Positions 17,343 to 27,414 of a stretch of DNA of 64,000 nucleotides are shown here, in pieces (the stretch's first letter is position 1; each line of letters begins with the position of its first letter). A model generated the notes under the pieces. The model was not told where the DNA came from. It ran no database searches and saw only the letters and a program-made list of their open reading frames with translations. The DNA is from Massilia agrisoli. Lineage in GTDB: Bacteria; Pseudomonadota; Gammaproteobacteria; Burkholderiales; Burkholderiaceae_D. The DNA is taken from the NCBI RefSeq assembly GCF_020831365.1, contig NZ_JAJHPV010000012.1:62001-126000 (forward strand), written 5' to 3'. Made by a program: the position numbers and the translations under genes.

Positions 17343-19304
17343 GTGACATTACCGGGCGACGCGACAGACCAGCAATCGGACCAGCATGGCAATTTCCTCG
17401 ACAGCCTGAACCAGTTCACCAGGCAGCACCGGGCCGGCCACTGGTCGGGCACCTTCGCCGATTTCATGGAAAAGGTGTTGCCGGCGGCGCCGCACCATGT
17501 GGCGCGCAGCTCGCACCAGTACGTGTGGGACATGATCCGCAGCACCTGCGTTGACGCCGGCGAAGGCAAGTTCCGCTGCCGCCTGTTCGAGGACGACCTG
17601 TTCGGCATCGACGAGGCGATCGAGCGCGTGGTCGACTATTTCAAGGCCGCGGCGGCCGGCTCGGAGGTCGGGCGGCGCCTGCTGTTGCTGCTCGGCCCCC
17701 CGTCGGGCGGCAAGTCCAGCCTCGTCATCCTGCTCAAGCGCGGGCTGGAGGAATACAGCCACACCGATGAGGGCGCGCTGTATGCGATCGCAGGCTGCCC
17801 GGTGCATGAATCCCCGCTGCACCTGGTGCCGCATACCATGCGCGCCGCCTGCCGCAACACCTATGGCATCGACATTGCCGGCGAGGTCTGTCCGCACTGC
17901 CGCGCCCGGCTGGAAGACCAGTTCTCGGGCGACTTCATGCAGATGCCGGTCGAGCGCTTCTTCATCTCCGAATCGGGTCGCAGCGGCATCGGTACCTACG
18001 CGCCGCACGATCCCACCACCGCCGACCTGGCCGACCTGGTCGGCTCGGTCGACCTGTCCAAGGTGGCGCAATACGGCGACGAGGGCGATCCGCGCGCCTG
18101 GTCATGGTCGGGCGCCGTGTATGCGGCCAGCCGGGGCGTGCTGGAGATGATCGAAATCCTCAAGGTCAAGCGCGAATTCCTCTACCTGCTGCTGACACTG
18201 ACGCAAGAGAAAAACGTCAAGGTGTCGCGCTTTCCGCTGATCTACCTCGACGAGACCATACTCGCGCACACCAACCTGGCCGAGTTCCGCAAATTTCTGC
18301 AAGAGAGCGAAAACGAAGCCCTGCTCGACCGCATGGTGATCATCCAGGTGCCATACACGCTGAATTACAGGGAGGAAGCGCGGATCTACAACAAGCTCAT
18401 CTCCTCGGCCGCGCCCGCCTTTCGCGACGTCCACCTCGACCCCCACGTACTGCATGCGGCCGCCGTGTTCGCGATCCTGTCGCGCATCCAGGAGGGCGAC
18501 GACAAGGAAGTCGAACTGGTCAAAAAAGTGCGCATCCACGCCGACGAAGAGGTCGAGGGCGTGAACCGCGCCGATGTCCGCCGTGTCAAAGATAAGGAAA
18601 AGGCGCCCGAGGAAGGCCTGGCCGGTGTCTCGCCCCGCTTTGTCATCAATGCGCTGTCGAACGCCATCATCCAGTCCAACCAGAAAAGCCTGTCCACCAT
18701 GGACGTGCTGCTGGCGCTAAAGGACGGCATTGAAAGCGACGCGCGCATCGACACGAAAAAAAAGCGCCGCTGGGTGGATTACCTGGTACTGACGCGCAAG
18801 GATTTTTACAACCGCTGGGTCAAGGAAGACGTGCACAAGGCCCTGTTCGTGTCCTTCGAGCAGGAAGCGCAGGACCTGCTGAACAAGTACCTCGACGAGG
18901 TCGAAGCCATGCTGGACAACCGCCAGATCAAGGACCCGATCACCAACGAGGAAAGACGGCCGGACGAGCGCTTTTTACGGGCGGTCGAGGAAAAAATCCA
19001 TATCTCGGAATCGGGCAAGCAGTCATTTCGCCAGGAAGTCGTGCGCAAGGCGATGGGCGCCTACAAGCGCGGCGTCAAGTTCGGGCTTGAAAGCCACATG
19101 CAATTGAACGACGCCGTCCAGCAGTACCTGTTCGAGCAGCGCCGCGACGTGCTGCGGCTGGTCAGTTCCGCCAAGCGCCCCGACGAAGAAATCCGCACCA
19201 AGATTTCCGCAGTCGAGAAGCGCCTCGTCGATGAATATGGTTACGACAGCCACAGCGCGCGCGAAGCGCTGAACTACGTGACGACCCTGCTGGCACAGGA
19301 GTAG
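17343..19304 (+). CDS. prkA: PrkA-family serine protein kinase / AAA+ protein (YeaG)
   Basis: 653 residues. The N-terminal AAA+ domain has Walker A GPPSGGKSS (about 118-126) and the Cys-rich VCPHCRARLEDQF insertion; the C-terminal part is the PrkA domain with the long conserved KAMGAYKRGVKFGLE tail. E. coli YeaG is a stress-related kinase active in stationary phase and nitrogen starvation. Start is the GTG at 17343, preceded by GGAGGAA; earlier in-frame codons lack a ribosome-binding site. It leads the prkA-yeaH-spoVR operon, with yeaH 22 bases downstream. Confidence 0.93.
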   Translation: MTLPGDATDQQSDQHGNFLDSLNQFTRQHRAGHWSGTFADFMEKVLPAAPHHVARSSHQYVWDMIRSTCVDAGEGKFRCRLFEDDLFGIDEAIERVVDYFKAAAAGSEVGRRLLLLLGPPSGGKSSLVILLKRGLEEYSHTDEGALYAIAGCPVHESPLHLVPHTMRAACRNTYGIDIAGEVCPHCRARLEDQFSGDFMQMPVERFFISESGRSGIGTYAPHDPTTADLADLVGSVDLSKVAQYGDEGDPRAWSWSGAVYAASRGVLEMIEILKVKREFLYLLLTLTQEKNVKVSRFPLIYLDETILAHTNLAEFRKFLQESENEALLDRMVIIQVPYTLNYREEARIYNKLISSAAPAFRDVHLDPHVLHAAAVFAILSRIQEGDDKEVELVKKVRIHADEEVEGVNRADVRRVKDKEKAPEEGLAGVSPRFVINALSNAIIQSNQKSLSTMDVLLALKDGIESDARIDTKKKRRWVDYLVLTRKDFYNRWVKEDVHKALFVSFEQEAQDLLNKYLDEVEAMLDNRQIKDPITNEERRPDERFLRAVEEKIHISESGKQSFRQEVVRKAMGAYKRGVKFGLESHMQLNDAVQQYLFEQRRDVLRLVSSAKRPDEEIRTKISAVEKRLVDEYGYDSHSAREALNYVTTLLAQE

Positions 19305-19326
19305 CACCCTTCTCGGGAGGTGGGCG

Positions 19327-20487
19327 GTGGCGGCAACGATTAACACGGCGTGGTACGACCTGTTCTCGCGCGGCGCGCGCGACTGGCTGCGCCACAACGA
19401 CAAGGTGCGCGAAGCCGTGCAGCAGCACCTGCCCGAGCTGATCGCCGGCCCCGACTTGATCACCGGTCCGCAGGAGCGCACGGTGCAGGTGCCGGTGCGC
19501 CTGCTGGAGCACGCCCGTTTCAAGCTGGCCGACGGCCGCAGCCAGACTGGCGCCGGCCAGGGCGAGGGCCAGCCGGGTGACGTGCTCCAGCATGGCCAGC
19601 CCGAACCCGGCGAAGGCGATGCGGGCGAAGGCGGCCAGGAAGATGGCGAGCTCAGGCTGCTGCTGGAATTCTCGATCGATGACGTGATGGACTGGGTGTG
19701 GGAAGAACTGAAGCTGCCCGACCTCAAGCCGAAGCCGTCGGCTCGCATCGACGAGCTGGAACTGGTGCGCGAAGGCTGGGACAAGCGCGGGGCCCGCTCG
19801 CGGCTGGACCGGCGCCGCACCGTCAAGGAAGCGATCAAGCGCCGCGCGGTACAGGCCGACCCGGTGCCGTTTACCAATGACGATCTACGGTTCCGCCAGG
19901 TGGTCACACGGCCCAAGCCGAGCACCAGTGCGGTGATCCTGTTCGTGATCGATGTGTCGGCCAGCATGACCCAGCTTGAGCGCAAGCTGGCCAAGTCATT
20001 CTTCTTCTTCGCGCTGCAGGGCATCAGGCGCAAGTACGCCAAGGTGGAAACGCGCTTCATTGCGCACACCACCCACGCCTGGGAATTTTCGGAAAGCGAG
20101 TTTTTCCAGGTGTCGGGAATCGGCGGCACCATCGCGTCGAGCGCCTTCAAGCTGGCGCTGGAGCTGATGCGTAGCGACTACAACGCCGCGCAACACAATG
20201 TCTACATGTTCTACGCATCCGACGGCGAAAACTTTACCGAGGACCGGACGGCCGCCAGCGAAGCGCTGACGGAGCTGGGCAAGGTGCTGAATTACATGGG
20301 CTATGTGGAGACCTTGCCTGGCATACCGCGCTCGCTGGAGACGGAGATGCGGCGCCTGTGCGGTGAGCTGGAGCGGCGCGGCGTACCGATCGGCAGCAGT
20401 GTGCTGTCGAGCCCGGACGACGTGTGGCGTGCCCTGCGCAAGTTTTTCACCCAGGAGTCAGGCGCGGGCAAGGAGGCGCCGGCATGA
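19327..20487 (+). CDS. yeaH: YeaH/YhbH-family protein (DUF444)
   Basis: 386 residues. The C-terminal half is a von Willebrand A-like fold with the metal-site motif VIDVSASM; the N-terminal half has the LPELIAGPDLITG segment and a Gly/Glu-rich linker. The family always travels with PrkA and SpoVR and is thought to act with the kinase in stationary-phase stress. The GTG start follows GGGAGG at a suitable distance. Its TGA overlaps the ATG of spoVR by four bases, so translation is coupled. Confidence 0.9.
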   Translation: MAATINTAWYDLFSRGARDWLRHNDKVREAVQQHLPELIAGPDLITGPQERTVQVPVRLLEHARFKLADGRSQTGAGQGEGQPGDVLQHGQPEPGEGDAGEGGQEDGELRLLLEFSIDDVMDWVWEELKLPDLKPKPSARIDELELVREGWDKRGARSRLDRRRTVKEAIKRRAVQADPVPFTNDDLRFRQVVTRPKPSTSAVILFVIDVSASMTQLERKLAKSFFFFALQGIRRKYAKVETRFIAHTTHAWEFSESEFFQVSGIGGTIASSAFKLALELMRSDYNAAQHNVYMFYASDGENFTEDRTAASEALTELGKVLNYMGYVETLPGIPRSLETEMRRLCGELERRGVPIGSSVLSSPDDVWRALRKFFTQESGAGKEAPA

Positions 20488-21872
20488 AAGGCACGCAACA
20501 GCAGCAGCTGGCCGACTACAGCGCGCGTATCGAGGCGCTGGCCGTTGAGCTGGGGCTGGATTTTTACCCGGTCGATTTCGACCTGGTGCCGGCCAACTTC
20601 ATGGTCGAAATCGCTGTCTACGGGCTGCCGGTGCGCATGCGCCACTGGTCCTTCGGCGTGCGCTACATCCACCAGCTGGTGCGGCAGCACATGGGGCACT
20701 CGCGCATTTTCGAGGTGATGTTCCCCGGCGATCCCTGCCATGCATTCATGCAGGAGCAAAACTCGCTGGCCGAGAACACGCTCGTCACCGCCCATGTGCT
20801 GGGCCACGCCGACTTCGCCAAAAACAACCAGCTGTTCACGCGATTCATGGCGATGGCGGGCGGCCATATCCTCGAGCAGAGCGCAGCGCGCGCGCACCGC
20901 CTCGAACTCGCGCTGCAGGCCCACGGCCAGCAACGGGTCGAGGCCGTGCTGGACGCCGCGCTCGCGCTGGAGACCCATATCGACGTCAACCAGCCGCTGC
21001 ACCGTCCCCGCTACCCGGAGTTCGTCGCGCCGCGTGCCGAATCACAGCCGGACAGGTTCCGCGACCGCTTCGGCCGGCTGCCTGGCGAGCATGTCGAGCC
21101 GCCCGCCAAAGGGCCGCCGCAACGCACGCCGCTGCCGCCCCAGCCGGAAACGGACCTGCTGTGGTTCATCGCCAACTACGCGCCGGAAATGGAGGACTGG
21201 GAGCGCGACATCTTCCTTGCGGTGCGCGAAGAAGCGTTTTACTTCCACCCGATCTTCGCCTGCCAGATCATGAACGAAGGCTGGGCGTCGTACTGGCATG
21301 CGCGCCTGCTGCGCGAGGCCACCTTCCTGCCCCACGACACCTACCTGGCCGCGATCAAGTCCCACTCGGATGTCGTGCGGCCCTTTGCCAGTGGCCAGCA
21401 ACTTGCCTTGTCGCTCAATCCCTACCACCTGGGTTTTTCCTTGTGGGAGCACATCATCGACAAGCACGGCATGGAAAAAGCCCGCCAGATCTGCCGCGAG
21501 GAAGACGACTACGGCTTCATCCGCAATTACCTCGACCAGGAACTGGCCGACCAGCTCGACCTGTTTGTCTACGAGGCGCGGCGCGACGGCGATACCCGCA
21601 TCACCAGCCGCGACATCCATGCCATCCGCGAAGCGATCCTGGCGCCGAAGTACAACTACGGCTCGCCGTCGGTGACCGTGGCGCAGGTGGGGCCGGACGG
21701 CAGCCTTGACCTTCGCCACGACTACCTGCATGACGGCCGTGGCCTTGAGCTGGCGCTAGCCGAGCGGGTCATGGACTACGTCGGCCGGGTCTGGCGCCGG
21801 CCTGTCTCCCTGCACACCGTCGACTTCCGCGGGGTCGTGCGCGTTTTGCCGGGTAAACGGACCGGCGCCTGA
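20484..21872 (+). CDS. spoVR: SpoVR-family protein (YcgB)
   Basis: 462 residues spanning the complete SpoVR domain: ALAVELGLDFYPVDFDLV near the start, EVMFPGDPCHAFMQEQNSLA written here as two adjoining segments, then NEGWASYWHARLL and YNYGSPSV. The name comes from Bacillus sporulation, but in non-sporulating proteobacteria (E. coli YcgB) it belongs to the RpoS-type stress regulon with YeaG and YeaH. The ATG at 20484 lies inside the yeaH stop (ATGA) and has AAGGAGG eleven bases upstream. Biochemical activity is unknown. Confidence 0.92.
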   Translation: MKGTQQQQLADYSARIEALAVELGLDFYPVDFDLVPANFMVEIAVYGLPVRMRHWSFGVRYIHQLVRQHMGHSRIFEVMFPGDPCHAFMQEQNSLAENTLVTAHVLGHADFAKNNQLFTRFMAMAGGHILEQSAARAHRLELALQAHGQQRVEAVLDAALALETHIDVNQPLHRPRYPEFVAPRAESQPDRFRDRFGRLPGEHVEPPAKGPPQRTPLPPQPETDLLWFIANYAPEMEDWERDIFLAVREEAFYFHPIFACQIMNEGWASYWHARLLREATFLPHDTYLAAIKSHSDVVRPFASGQQLALSLNPYHLGFSLWEHIIDKHGMEKARQICREEDDYGFIRNYLDQELADQLDLFVYEARRDGDTRITSRDIHAIREAILAPKYNYGSPSVTVAQVGPDGSLDLRHDYLHDGRGLELALAERVMDYVGRVWRRPVSLHTVDFRGVVRVLPGKRTGA

Positions 21873-21968
21873 CGGGCGCCGCGCATGGATGCCCTGTCGT
21901 TGATAGCGCTCAACAAGTTGCTGCATGGACTCACTACCCTAGTCAGGAGAACCTGACCGGAGAGCTCC

Positions 21969-24743
21969 ATGCTGCAAAAACAACCCCTGTGGTCCCGATC
22001 CGTTGCCGCCGCGCTTGCCGTATCGCTTGGCATGGCTGCCGTGGGGTGCAGCGGCGACAGGGAAGTCGGCCCGCTGATTGCGGAAGCCCGCAAGTACCGC
22101 GACAAGGGCGAGACCCGCGCGGCGGTCATCCAGCTGAAGAACGTGATCCAGCAAGACTCCGGCAACAGCGCCGCCCGCATCTTGCTGGGCGAGGTGTATA
22201 TCGAGGATGGCGATGCCGTGTCCGCGGAAAAAGAGCTGCGCCGCGCGCTGAGCCTGGGCGGCGACGCCGGCCAGGTCGCGCCCCTGCTCGGCAAGGCGAT
22301 GCTGATGCAGGGACAATACGACGCCCTGCTCGGTGAAATCCAGCCCGCCGCCGATGCGGCGCGGCGCCCGCTGATCCTGGCCCTGCGCGGCAACGCCCTG
22401 CTCGGCCTCGGCAAGCAGGACGACGCACGCGAGGCCTTTGCCGAAGCGCTCAAACTCAAGCCTGCATTGCCCGAGGCCCTGGTGGGCATGGCGCGCCTGG
22501 CGATCGGCGCGCGTGACGAAGCGCAGGCGCATTCCTATCTGGCGCAGGCGCTCAAGGCCAGCCCGGCCAATATCGAGGCATTGCGGCTGCGCGGCGATAT
22601 GCACCGTGCAGCGGGCAAGCCGACGGACGCGATGGCGGACTACCGCGCCATCCTGGCCTTGCGGCCTGCCAACATCCAGGCGCTCGTCGATGTCGGCAAC
22701 CTGCACATCGACAGCGGCAAGCTGCAGGAAGCGCGCGCCACCCTCGCCCAGGCGCGCCAGGCAGCGCCGGGCGCAGTTGCGGTTTATCACTCGCAGGCAA
22801 TGCTGGACTACCGCGAAGGCAAGCACAAGGCCGCCCTCGATTCGGTGCAAAAAATTCTCAGCGAAATTCCCGACCACATGCCGAGCCTGCTGCTGGCGGG
22901 CGCGATCCAGTCGGCGCTGGGTAACACCCAGCAGGCGGAGCAGCAGCTGCAAAAGTTCCTGGAATCGTATCCGCGCCACCTGTACGCCAGCAAGCTGATG
23001 TCCGCCCTTCACCTGCGCAATAACGCGCCAGGCGAGGCCCTTGCGTTGCTGCGCCCGCTGCTGCTTGCCCACCCCGACGATGTCGAGCTGCTGTCGCTGG
23101 CCGGCGAAGCCAACCTGCGCGGGCGCCACTTCACCCAGGCCGCCGAGCTGTTTGAAAAGGCCGCCGCGCTGCGGCCCTCGGCACCCGGCCTGCATACCGG
23201 CGTCGCACTGAGCCGCCTCGGCAATGGCGACAACGGACGCGCGGTTGCCGAACTCGAACGCGCCGCCTCACTGGACAAGTCCAGCGACCGCGCCGGCCTG
23301 CTGCTGGCGATGAGCTACCTGCGCGCCAAGGCGCCCGACAAGGCGATGGCCACGGTGCAGCGCATGGAGAACCAGGCCAACAACCCGCTGGTGCAGAACC
23401 TCAAGGGCGGCATCTACCTTGCCAAGCACGACCTGGCCGCCGCCCGCGCCAGCTTTGAAGCGGCGCTCAAGCTGGACCAGTCCTACATGCCTGCGCTGGA
23501 TAACCTGGCCCAGCTCGATACGCTGGAAGGACGGCCCGCCGACGCCCGCAAGCGCTACCGGGACGCCCTCGCCAAGGCGCCTGGCGACGCCGCCCTGATG
23601 GAGGCGCTGGGCCGGCTGGCGGCGGCGGAAGGCAAGCGCGCCGAGGCCATGGGCTGGCTGGAACGGGCCAGCGCCGAGAACCCGGACAACCTGCGCGTGG
23701 CGCTGCGGCTGGTCGACTTCTACGCCCGCGCCGGCGAAAAGCAGAAGGCGCTGGTCCTCGCGCAGAAACTGGAGGCCAGCCACCCGTCCAATTCCGACGT
23801 GCTTGCCATGCGCGCCCAGGTGTCCTACCTGAACGACGATTTTGCCGCGGCCGCCGAAGCCTACGCCAAGCTGGTTTCGCTGGCGCCGCGCAACGCGGGG
23901 CTGCACGCGCGCTATGCAACCGTGCAGATGAAGCTGAAGGATACGGCCGGTGCGCTCGCCTCGCTGAACAAGGCGCTGTCCCTCGATCCCGATCTTGCGG
24001 ACGCGCAGGTGAACCTGCTCAATGTCCTGATTGGCCAGGGAAAATACAGCGAAGCGCTGACCCTGGCGCGGTCGGTGCAGAACCGCCGGCCCGAATCGGC
24101 GCGCGGCCACAAGCTGGAAGGCGACGTGTTCAGCGCCCAGCAGAAGCACCCGGAAGCCTTGAAGGCCTATGCGCGCGCGTTTGACCTGCAACAAAACGGG
24201 CCGTTGCTGATCCAGCTGCATGGCGCCCTGCTCAAAAACGGCAAAGCCGCCGAGGCGCAGGCACGCATGTCGGAATGGTTCCGCCAGCGTCCAAACGACA
24301 TCCCGACCCGGCTGTACTACGCCAGCAGCATGGTGGTGGCGAAGGACTACGAGGCTGCTGTCGGCCACCTGCACGCCGTCCTCAAGGGCGACCCCGACAA
24401 TGTGATCGCCCTCAATGACCTGGCCTGGGCCTACCAGCGCATGAACCGCAAGGAAGCGCTGCACTATGCGGCACGGGCCCACAAGCTCGCCCCGAACAGC
24501 CCGGCGATCATGGACACGCTCGGCTGGATCTATCTCGAAACAGGCAACATCGGCCGCGCGCTGCCGCTGCTGCAGAAAGCCAGCGCGCTGGCCCCTGGCG
24601 CCGCCGAGATCCGCTACCACTACGGCATGGTGCTGGCGAAATCGGGCGACAAGGCGGCGGCGCGGCGCGAGCTTGAGCGCGCCCTCGCCGCCAGGGACTT
24701 CACCCGCCGCGACGAGGCCAGGGCCCTGCTGGCCACCTTGTGA
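21969..24743 (+). CDS. prsT: XrtA/PEP-CTERM system TPR lipoprotein PrsT
   Basis: 924 residues. The N-terminus has a lipobox (MAAVGCSG) and the rest is about 22 tetratricopeptide repeats, beginning REVGPLIAEARKYRDKGETR. Length, lipoprotein signal and repeat layout match PrsT, the large TPR protein of the XrtA (exosortase A)/PEP-CTERM system, thought to help assemble or export the extracellular polysaccharide. CGGAGAG precedes the ATG; a small inverted repeat (GTCAGG / CCTGAC, 21943-21958) sits just upstream. It opens the XrtA locus of this window and is convergent with a flavoenzyme gene. Confidence 0.88.
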   Translation: MLQKQPLWSRSVAAALAVSLGMAAVGCSGDREVGPLIAEARKYRDKGETRAAVIQLKNVIQQDSGNSAARILLGEVYIEDGDAVSAEKELRRALSLGGDAGQVAPLLGKAMLMQGQYDALLGEIQPAADAARRPLILALRGNALLGLGKQDDAREAFAEALKLKPALPEALVGMARLAIGARDEAQAHSYLAQALKASPANIEALRLRGDMHRAAGKPTDAMADYRAILALRPANIQALVDVGNLHIDSGKLQEARATLAQARQAAPGAVAVYHSQAMLDYREGKHKAALDSVQKILSEIPDHMPSLLLAGAIQSALGNTQQAEQQLQKFLESYPRHLYASKLMSALHLRNNAPGEALALLRPLLLAHPDDVELLSLAGEANLRGRHFTQAAELFEKAAALRPSAPGLHTGVALSRLGNGDNGRAVAELERAASLDKSSDRAGLLLAMSYLRAKAPDKAMATVQRMENQANNPLVQNLKGGIYLAKHDLAAARASFEAALKLDQSYMPALDNLAQLDTLEGRPADARKRYRDALAKAPGDAALMEALGRLAAAEGKRAEAMGWLERASAENPDNLRVALRLVDFYARAGEKQKALVLAQKLEASHPSNSDVLAMRAQVSYLNDDFAAAAEAYAKLVSLAPRNAGLHARYATVQMKLKDTAGALASLNKALSLDPDLADAQVNLLNVLIGQGKYSEALTLARSVQNRRPESARGHKLEGDVFSAQQKHPEALKAYARAFDLQQNGPLLIQLHGALLKNGKAAEAQARMSEWFRQRPNDIPTRLYYASSMVVAKDYEAAVGHLHAVLKGDPDNVIALNDLAWAYQRMNRKEALHYAARAHKLAPNSPAIMDTLGWIYLETGNIGRALPLLQKASALAPGAAEIRYHYGMVLAKSGDKAAARRELERALAARDFTRRDEARALLATL

Positions 24744-24768
24744 CGGCATGCCGGCGTCGGATATTTTT
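24742..24768 (+). terminator. Possible terminator after prsT
   Basis: Overlapping the prsT stop, GACGGC / GCCGGCGTC can form a bulged GC stem followed by ATATTTTT. The stem is imperfect, so this is a moderate candidate. Confidence 0.4.
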
Positions 24769-26446
24769 ACAGGCGCGGCGGCGCGTAGCGGCCCGGTGAA
24801 ATGATGCCATCCGGATCGAGCGCCGCCTTGATCTGCCTGACCGCCGCCCAGAACACGTCCGAGTTCGGATCAAGCTGCGCCATCGACTGGTTGCCCACGC
24901 GGTAAGGCACGTAGCCAGCCGCCATGCACAGGTCGAACACGGCCTGGTAGCACGCCTTGGCGCGCGCCACTTCTTCCTCGTCCTCCTTGTCGTAGGCGAC
25001 GGTGATCACGCCGCCCAGCGACCGTTCGTTGATCATGCTGAAGGTGACGAACAGGTCGAAACAGTATTTCTTGAACAGCGGTTCGACCATGCGGTGCAGT
25101 GCCAGCAGGTCGGCGCCGCGCAGCGGCAGGATCGGCGACACCCACAGCAGTCCGCAGTTATCCTGCGCCGGGTTGGCCTGCCTGGGAAAGCCGGACGGCA
25201 GGCCGCCACGCCGGCGCCAGTAGGCGCCGGCCAGGAAGCGCCCGTTCGGCACGCCGCGGTTCATCGCGAACAGCGATTCGCCGAGGTCCACCTTGGCCCG
25301 CAGGCGCTTGCCCGCCGCGCTGGCGCCAAGCAGCTTCGCCAGCATGGCGCCCATGCGCAACTTGCCTTCGGTCAGGATGGTGGTCTTCGCGGCCGTCCCT
25401 TTCAAGGCCTGCTTGAGCGCGTGGCGCGCCGCGGCGACCTGGCGTTCGCTGCCGTAGATCGCGCCCGACACCGTCCAGGCGCCGACGCCGGCGCCCTCGC
25501 GCATTGCCGCGCGCACGCCCTCCGGCAGCGGCATTGCATCGCCCACCCGTTCACGCGGATAAACGGCGCCGCCCGATATCACCCGCAAATCATTGCCGAT
25601 GTGGAGGATGCTGCGCAGCGTGCCGTTCATCCGCAATGGCCTCAGCGCGTCCACCACCGGGCCGATCTCCTCATGCCGGTCCACCGTACAGAAGAAATGG
25701 TTGATGCACTCGGCTTTGGGCATCAGCCAGATGCCGATCCGGGTCACGATGCCGAAGTTCGACTGGGTAAACAGGCCGTCCAGGAAAGGTCCCACACCGT
25801 AAGGGAAAAGATGGGTCGCCTTGGCGTTGGGATAATGGCCGAAGCCAGTGTTGAGTACCTCGCCCGAGGCCAGCACGACCTGCATGCCCGCCACATGCTG
25901 CAGGCGGTTGCCATACGGTGAATGGCCAAACCCGCGCTCGAGGATGTTTCCCATGAAGCTGGTGTCGGGACCGGCCCCGGTGCAGTCGATCCAGAAATCG
26001 AGTTTGTGCTCGATCAGGTAGTCCGACAGTTGTTGCTGGGTCACGCCCGGCTCGATCACCGCGTAGGCCAGGGTGGGGTCGACGGTGATGATGCGGTTCA
26101 TCCGCGACAATTCGACGATCACCTGCCCGTCGGTGACAGGGCAGGCGTCGCTGTAGCCCCAGTTCTTGCCGGTGCTGATCGGATACAGGGGCGTCTGGTG
26201 GCGCCGCGCCACCTTCACCAGCTCCGCTACCTGCTCGGCGCTGCCCGGCGTGACCACCGCCAGCGCGCGAGTGCTGCGCGAGGACGTGCTGCGCGAGTAG
26301 CGTTCGATGGTGATGTCGTCGTCGCGCACCTGTTCGAAGCCCACCACATCGCGCAGCTCGCGCAGCAGCAGCGCGCGGCGTTCCGTGCGCGCGGCGGCGG
26401 GTAATCCCTGTTCGTGTTCGTCAGTGACTGTCATGCCGGTCTCCAT
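24767..26446 (-). CDS. FAD-binding oxidoreductase (VAO/4-cresol-dehydrogenase type)
   Basis: 559 residues. The PP-loop region reads LYPISTGKNWGYSDACPVTD, followed by the flavin-binding FMGNILERGFGHSPYG; the C-terminus ends LDPDGIISPGRYAPPRL, typical of vanillyl-alcohol-oxidase family enzymes. These oxidise phenolic or hydroxylated substrates with FAD. The substrate is unknown. The ATG at 26446 overlaps the stop of the upstream acyl-amino-acid synthase gene (TAATG), indicating coupling; a second ATG at 26434 has GGAG at better spacing and could be the true start. The pairing suggests it modifies the product of its partner. Confidence 0.82.
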   Translation of the reverse strand: METGMTVTDEHEQGLPAAARTERRALLLRELRDVVGFEQVRDDDITIERYSRSTSSRSTRALAVVTPGSAEQVAELVKVARRHQTPLYPISTGKNWGYSDACPVTDGQVIVELSRMNRIITVDPTLAYAVIEPGVTQQQLSDYLIEHKLDFWIDCTGAGPDTSFMGNILERGFGHSPYGNRLQHVAGMQVVLASGEVLNTGFGHYPNAKATHLFPYGVGPFLDGLFTQSNFGIVTRIGIWLMPKAECINHFFCTVDRHEEIGPVVDALRPLRMNGTLRSILHIGNDLRVISGGAVYPRERVGDAMPLPEGVRAAMREGAGVGAWTVSGAIYGSERQVAAARHALKQALKGTAAKTTILTEGKLRMGAMLAKLLGASAAGKRLRAKVDLGESLFAMNRGVPNGRFLAGAYWRRRGGLPSGFPRQANPAQDNCGLLWVSPILPLRGADLLALHRMVEPLFKKYCFDLFVTFSMINERSLGGVITVAYDKEDEEEVARAKACYQAVFDLCMAAGYVPYRVGNQSMAQLDPNSDVFWAAVRQIKAALDPDGIISPGRYAPPRL

Positions 26447-27189
26447 TAGTTACGTCCACCCATCAGGCGCGCGGTGATGCCGGGTTCGTCCCAGGTCGGA
26501 AAAAAGTAGGGGTAGAACGAACGTTCTTCGCCATGCGCTTCCATCAGGCCGCCCCAGCGCCGGATCTGGTCGCCCATGTAGTCCAGTTCGAGGCGCAGCA
26601 GGACGGCCGGCGCGCCCACCCGCGTGCAGGGGCGCTCGCCGCCGAAATCGCGGAAACCCAGCATGCGCTTGTAGAACATCACGTGGCGCGGGTTGACTTC
26701 GATGATGTAGTCGGTGAAGCCGTGGATGTTGTGCGAATAAATATAGGAGATGTGGATCAGGGAGGCGAACACGCGCTTGGTGACGCCCTTGTCGATGGCC
26801 AGCCGGGATGGCTCGCACAAGCGCCGCCCCTGCTCGCGCAGGCCGTCGAGCTTGTCGCGGAAGTTCTCGTCCGCCGGCAAGCTGAAGTCGCGGTCCAGGC
26901 ACAGGCTCATTGTTCCGACCACCACGCCGCCGGTTTCCGCATACAAGGTGATCTTGTTCGGTTCGATGTCCTCCTCCGGTTCGACCGCGTAGCCGCGCCA
27001 GCCGTACATCTTGCGGATCAGCAGGCTGGCTGCTTCGCGCCGGCCCGCGGAGTTCGCGAGGCGTATATGGAATACCTGGACATCGAGCGGGTGGTCAAGG
27101 CGCGCGTCCGTTCCTTGTTCGCCAATACACAGGTCGCGCAGCCCGGTCGGGCATACGAATGTCGCAATTGGCAGCTCATCTTTAAGCAT
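26446..27189 (-). CDS. N-acyl amino acid synthase-like protein (FeeM / exosortase-associated acyltransferase type)
   Basis: 247 residues of the GNAT-related autoinducer-synthase fold: QVFHIRLANSAGRREAASLL, then ITLYAETGGVVVGTMSL, FREKL-like NFRDKLDGLREQGRRLCEPS and IIEVNPRHVMFYKRMLGF. These match FeeM-type N-acyl amino acid synthases and the related acyltransferases found beside exosortase genes, which join a fatty acyl group from acyl carrier protein to an amino acid. The ATG at 27189 has GGAGG ten bases upstream; a longer reading to 27267 lacks one. Coupled to the flavoenzyme gene, divergent from the PEP-CTERM gene. Confidence 0.78.
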   Translation of the reverse strand: MLKDELPIATFVCPTGLRDLCIGEQGTDARLDHPLDVQVFHIRLANSAGRREAASLLIRKMYGWRGYAVEPEEDIEPNKITLYAETGGVVVGTMSLCLDRDFSLPADENFRDKLDGLREQGRRLCEPSRLAIDKGVTKRVFASLIHISYIYSHNIHGFTDYIIEVNPRHVMFYKRMLGFRDFGGERPCTRVGAPAVLLRLELDYMGDQIRRWGGLMEAHGEERSFYPYFFPTWDEPGITARLMGGRN

Positions 27190-27414
27190 AGTTGGTCGTC
27201 CTCCACAGGAACCGTCGCCACCGATTGCCGGGGCGAACGAAAAGTTGTGCCTGTCTGACATGCTCATCCATAAGATAGTTCCCGCGAACTGAGCAGTAAC
27301 AGAGCAATTTCAATCCTGCAGGCAGCGTCGGATTTTTTTCCACCGCACTTATTGGGTAGTCGACAACGCATCAGCACAAAAGCCAAGTTGTTGATTTGAC
27401 AGGGAAAAGAGGCG

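Noticed and set aside
21943-21958. Inverted repeat GTCAGG-AGAA-CCTGAC before prsT as a regulatory site
   Set aside because: Only six pairs, and it ends before the ribosome-binding site, so no masking; equally likely by chance.
27190-27330. Leftward sigma-54 promoter for the acyl-amino-acid synthase
   Set aside because: A candidate with GG and GC (AGGATTGAAATTGCT) has nine, not ten, bases between the invariant pairs, which normally abolishes function.
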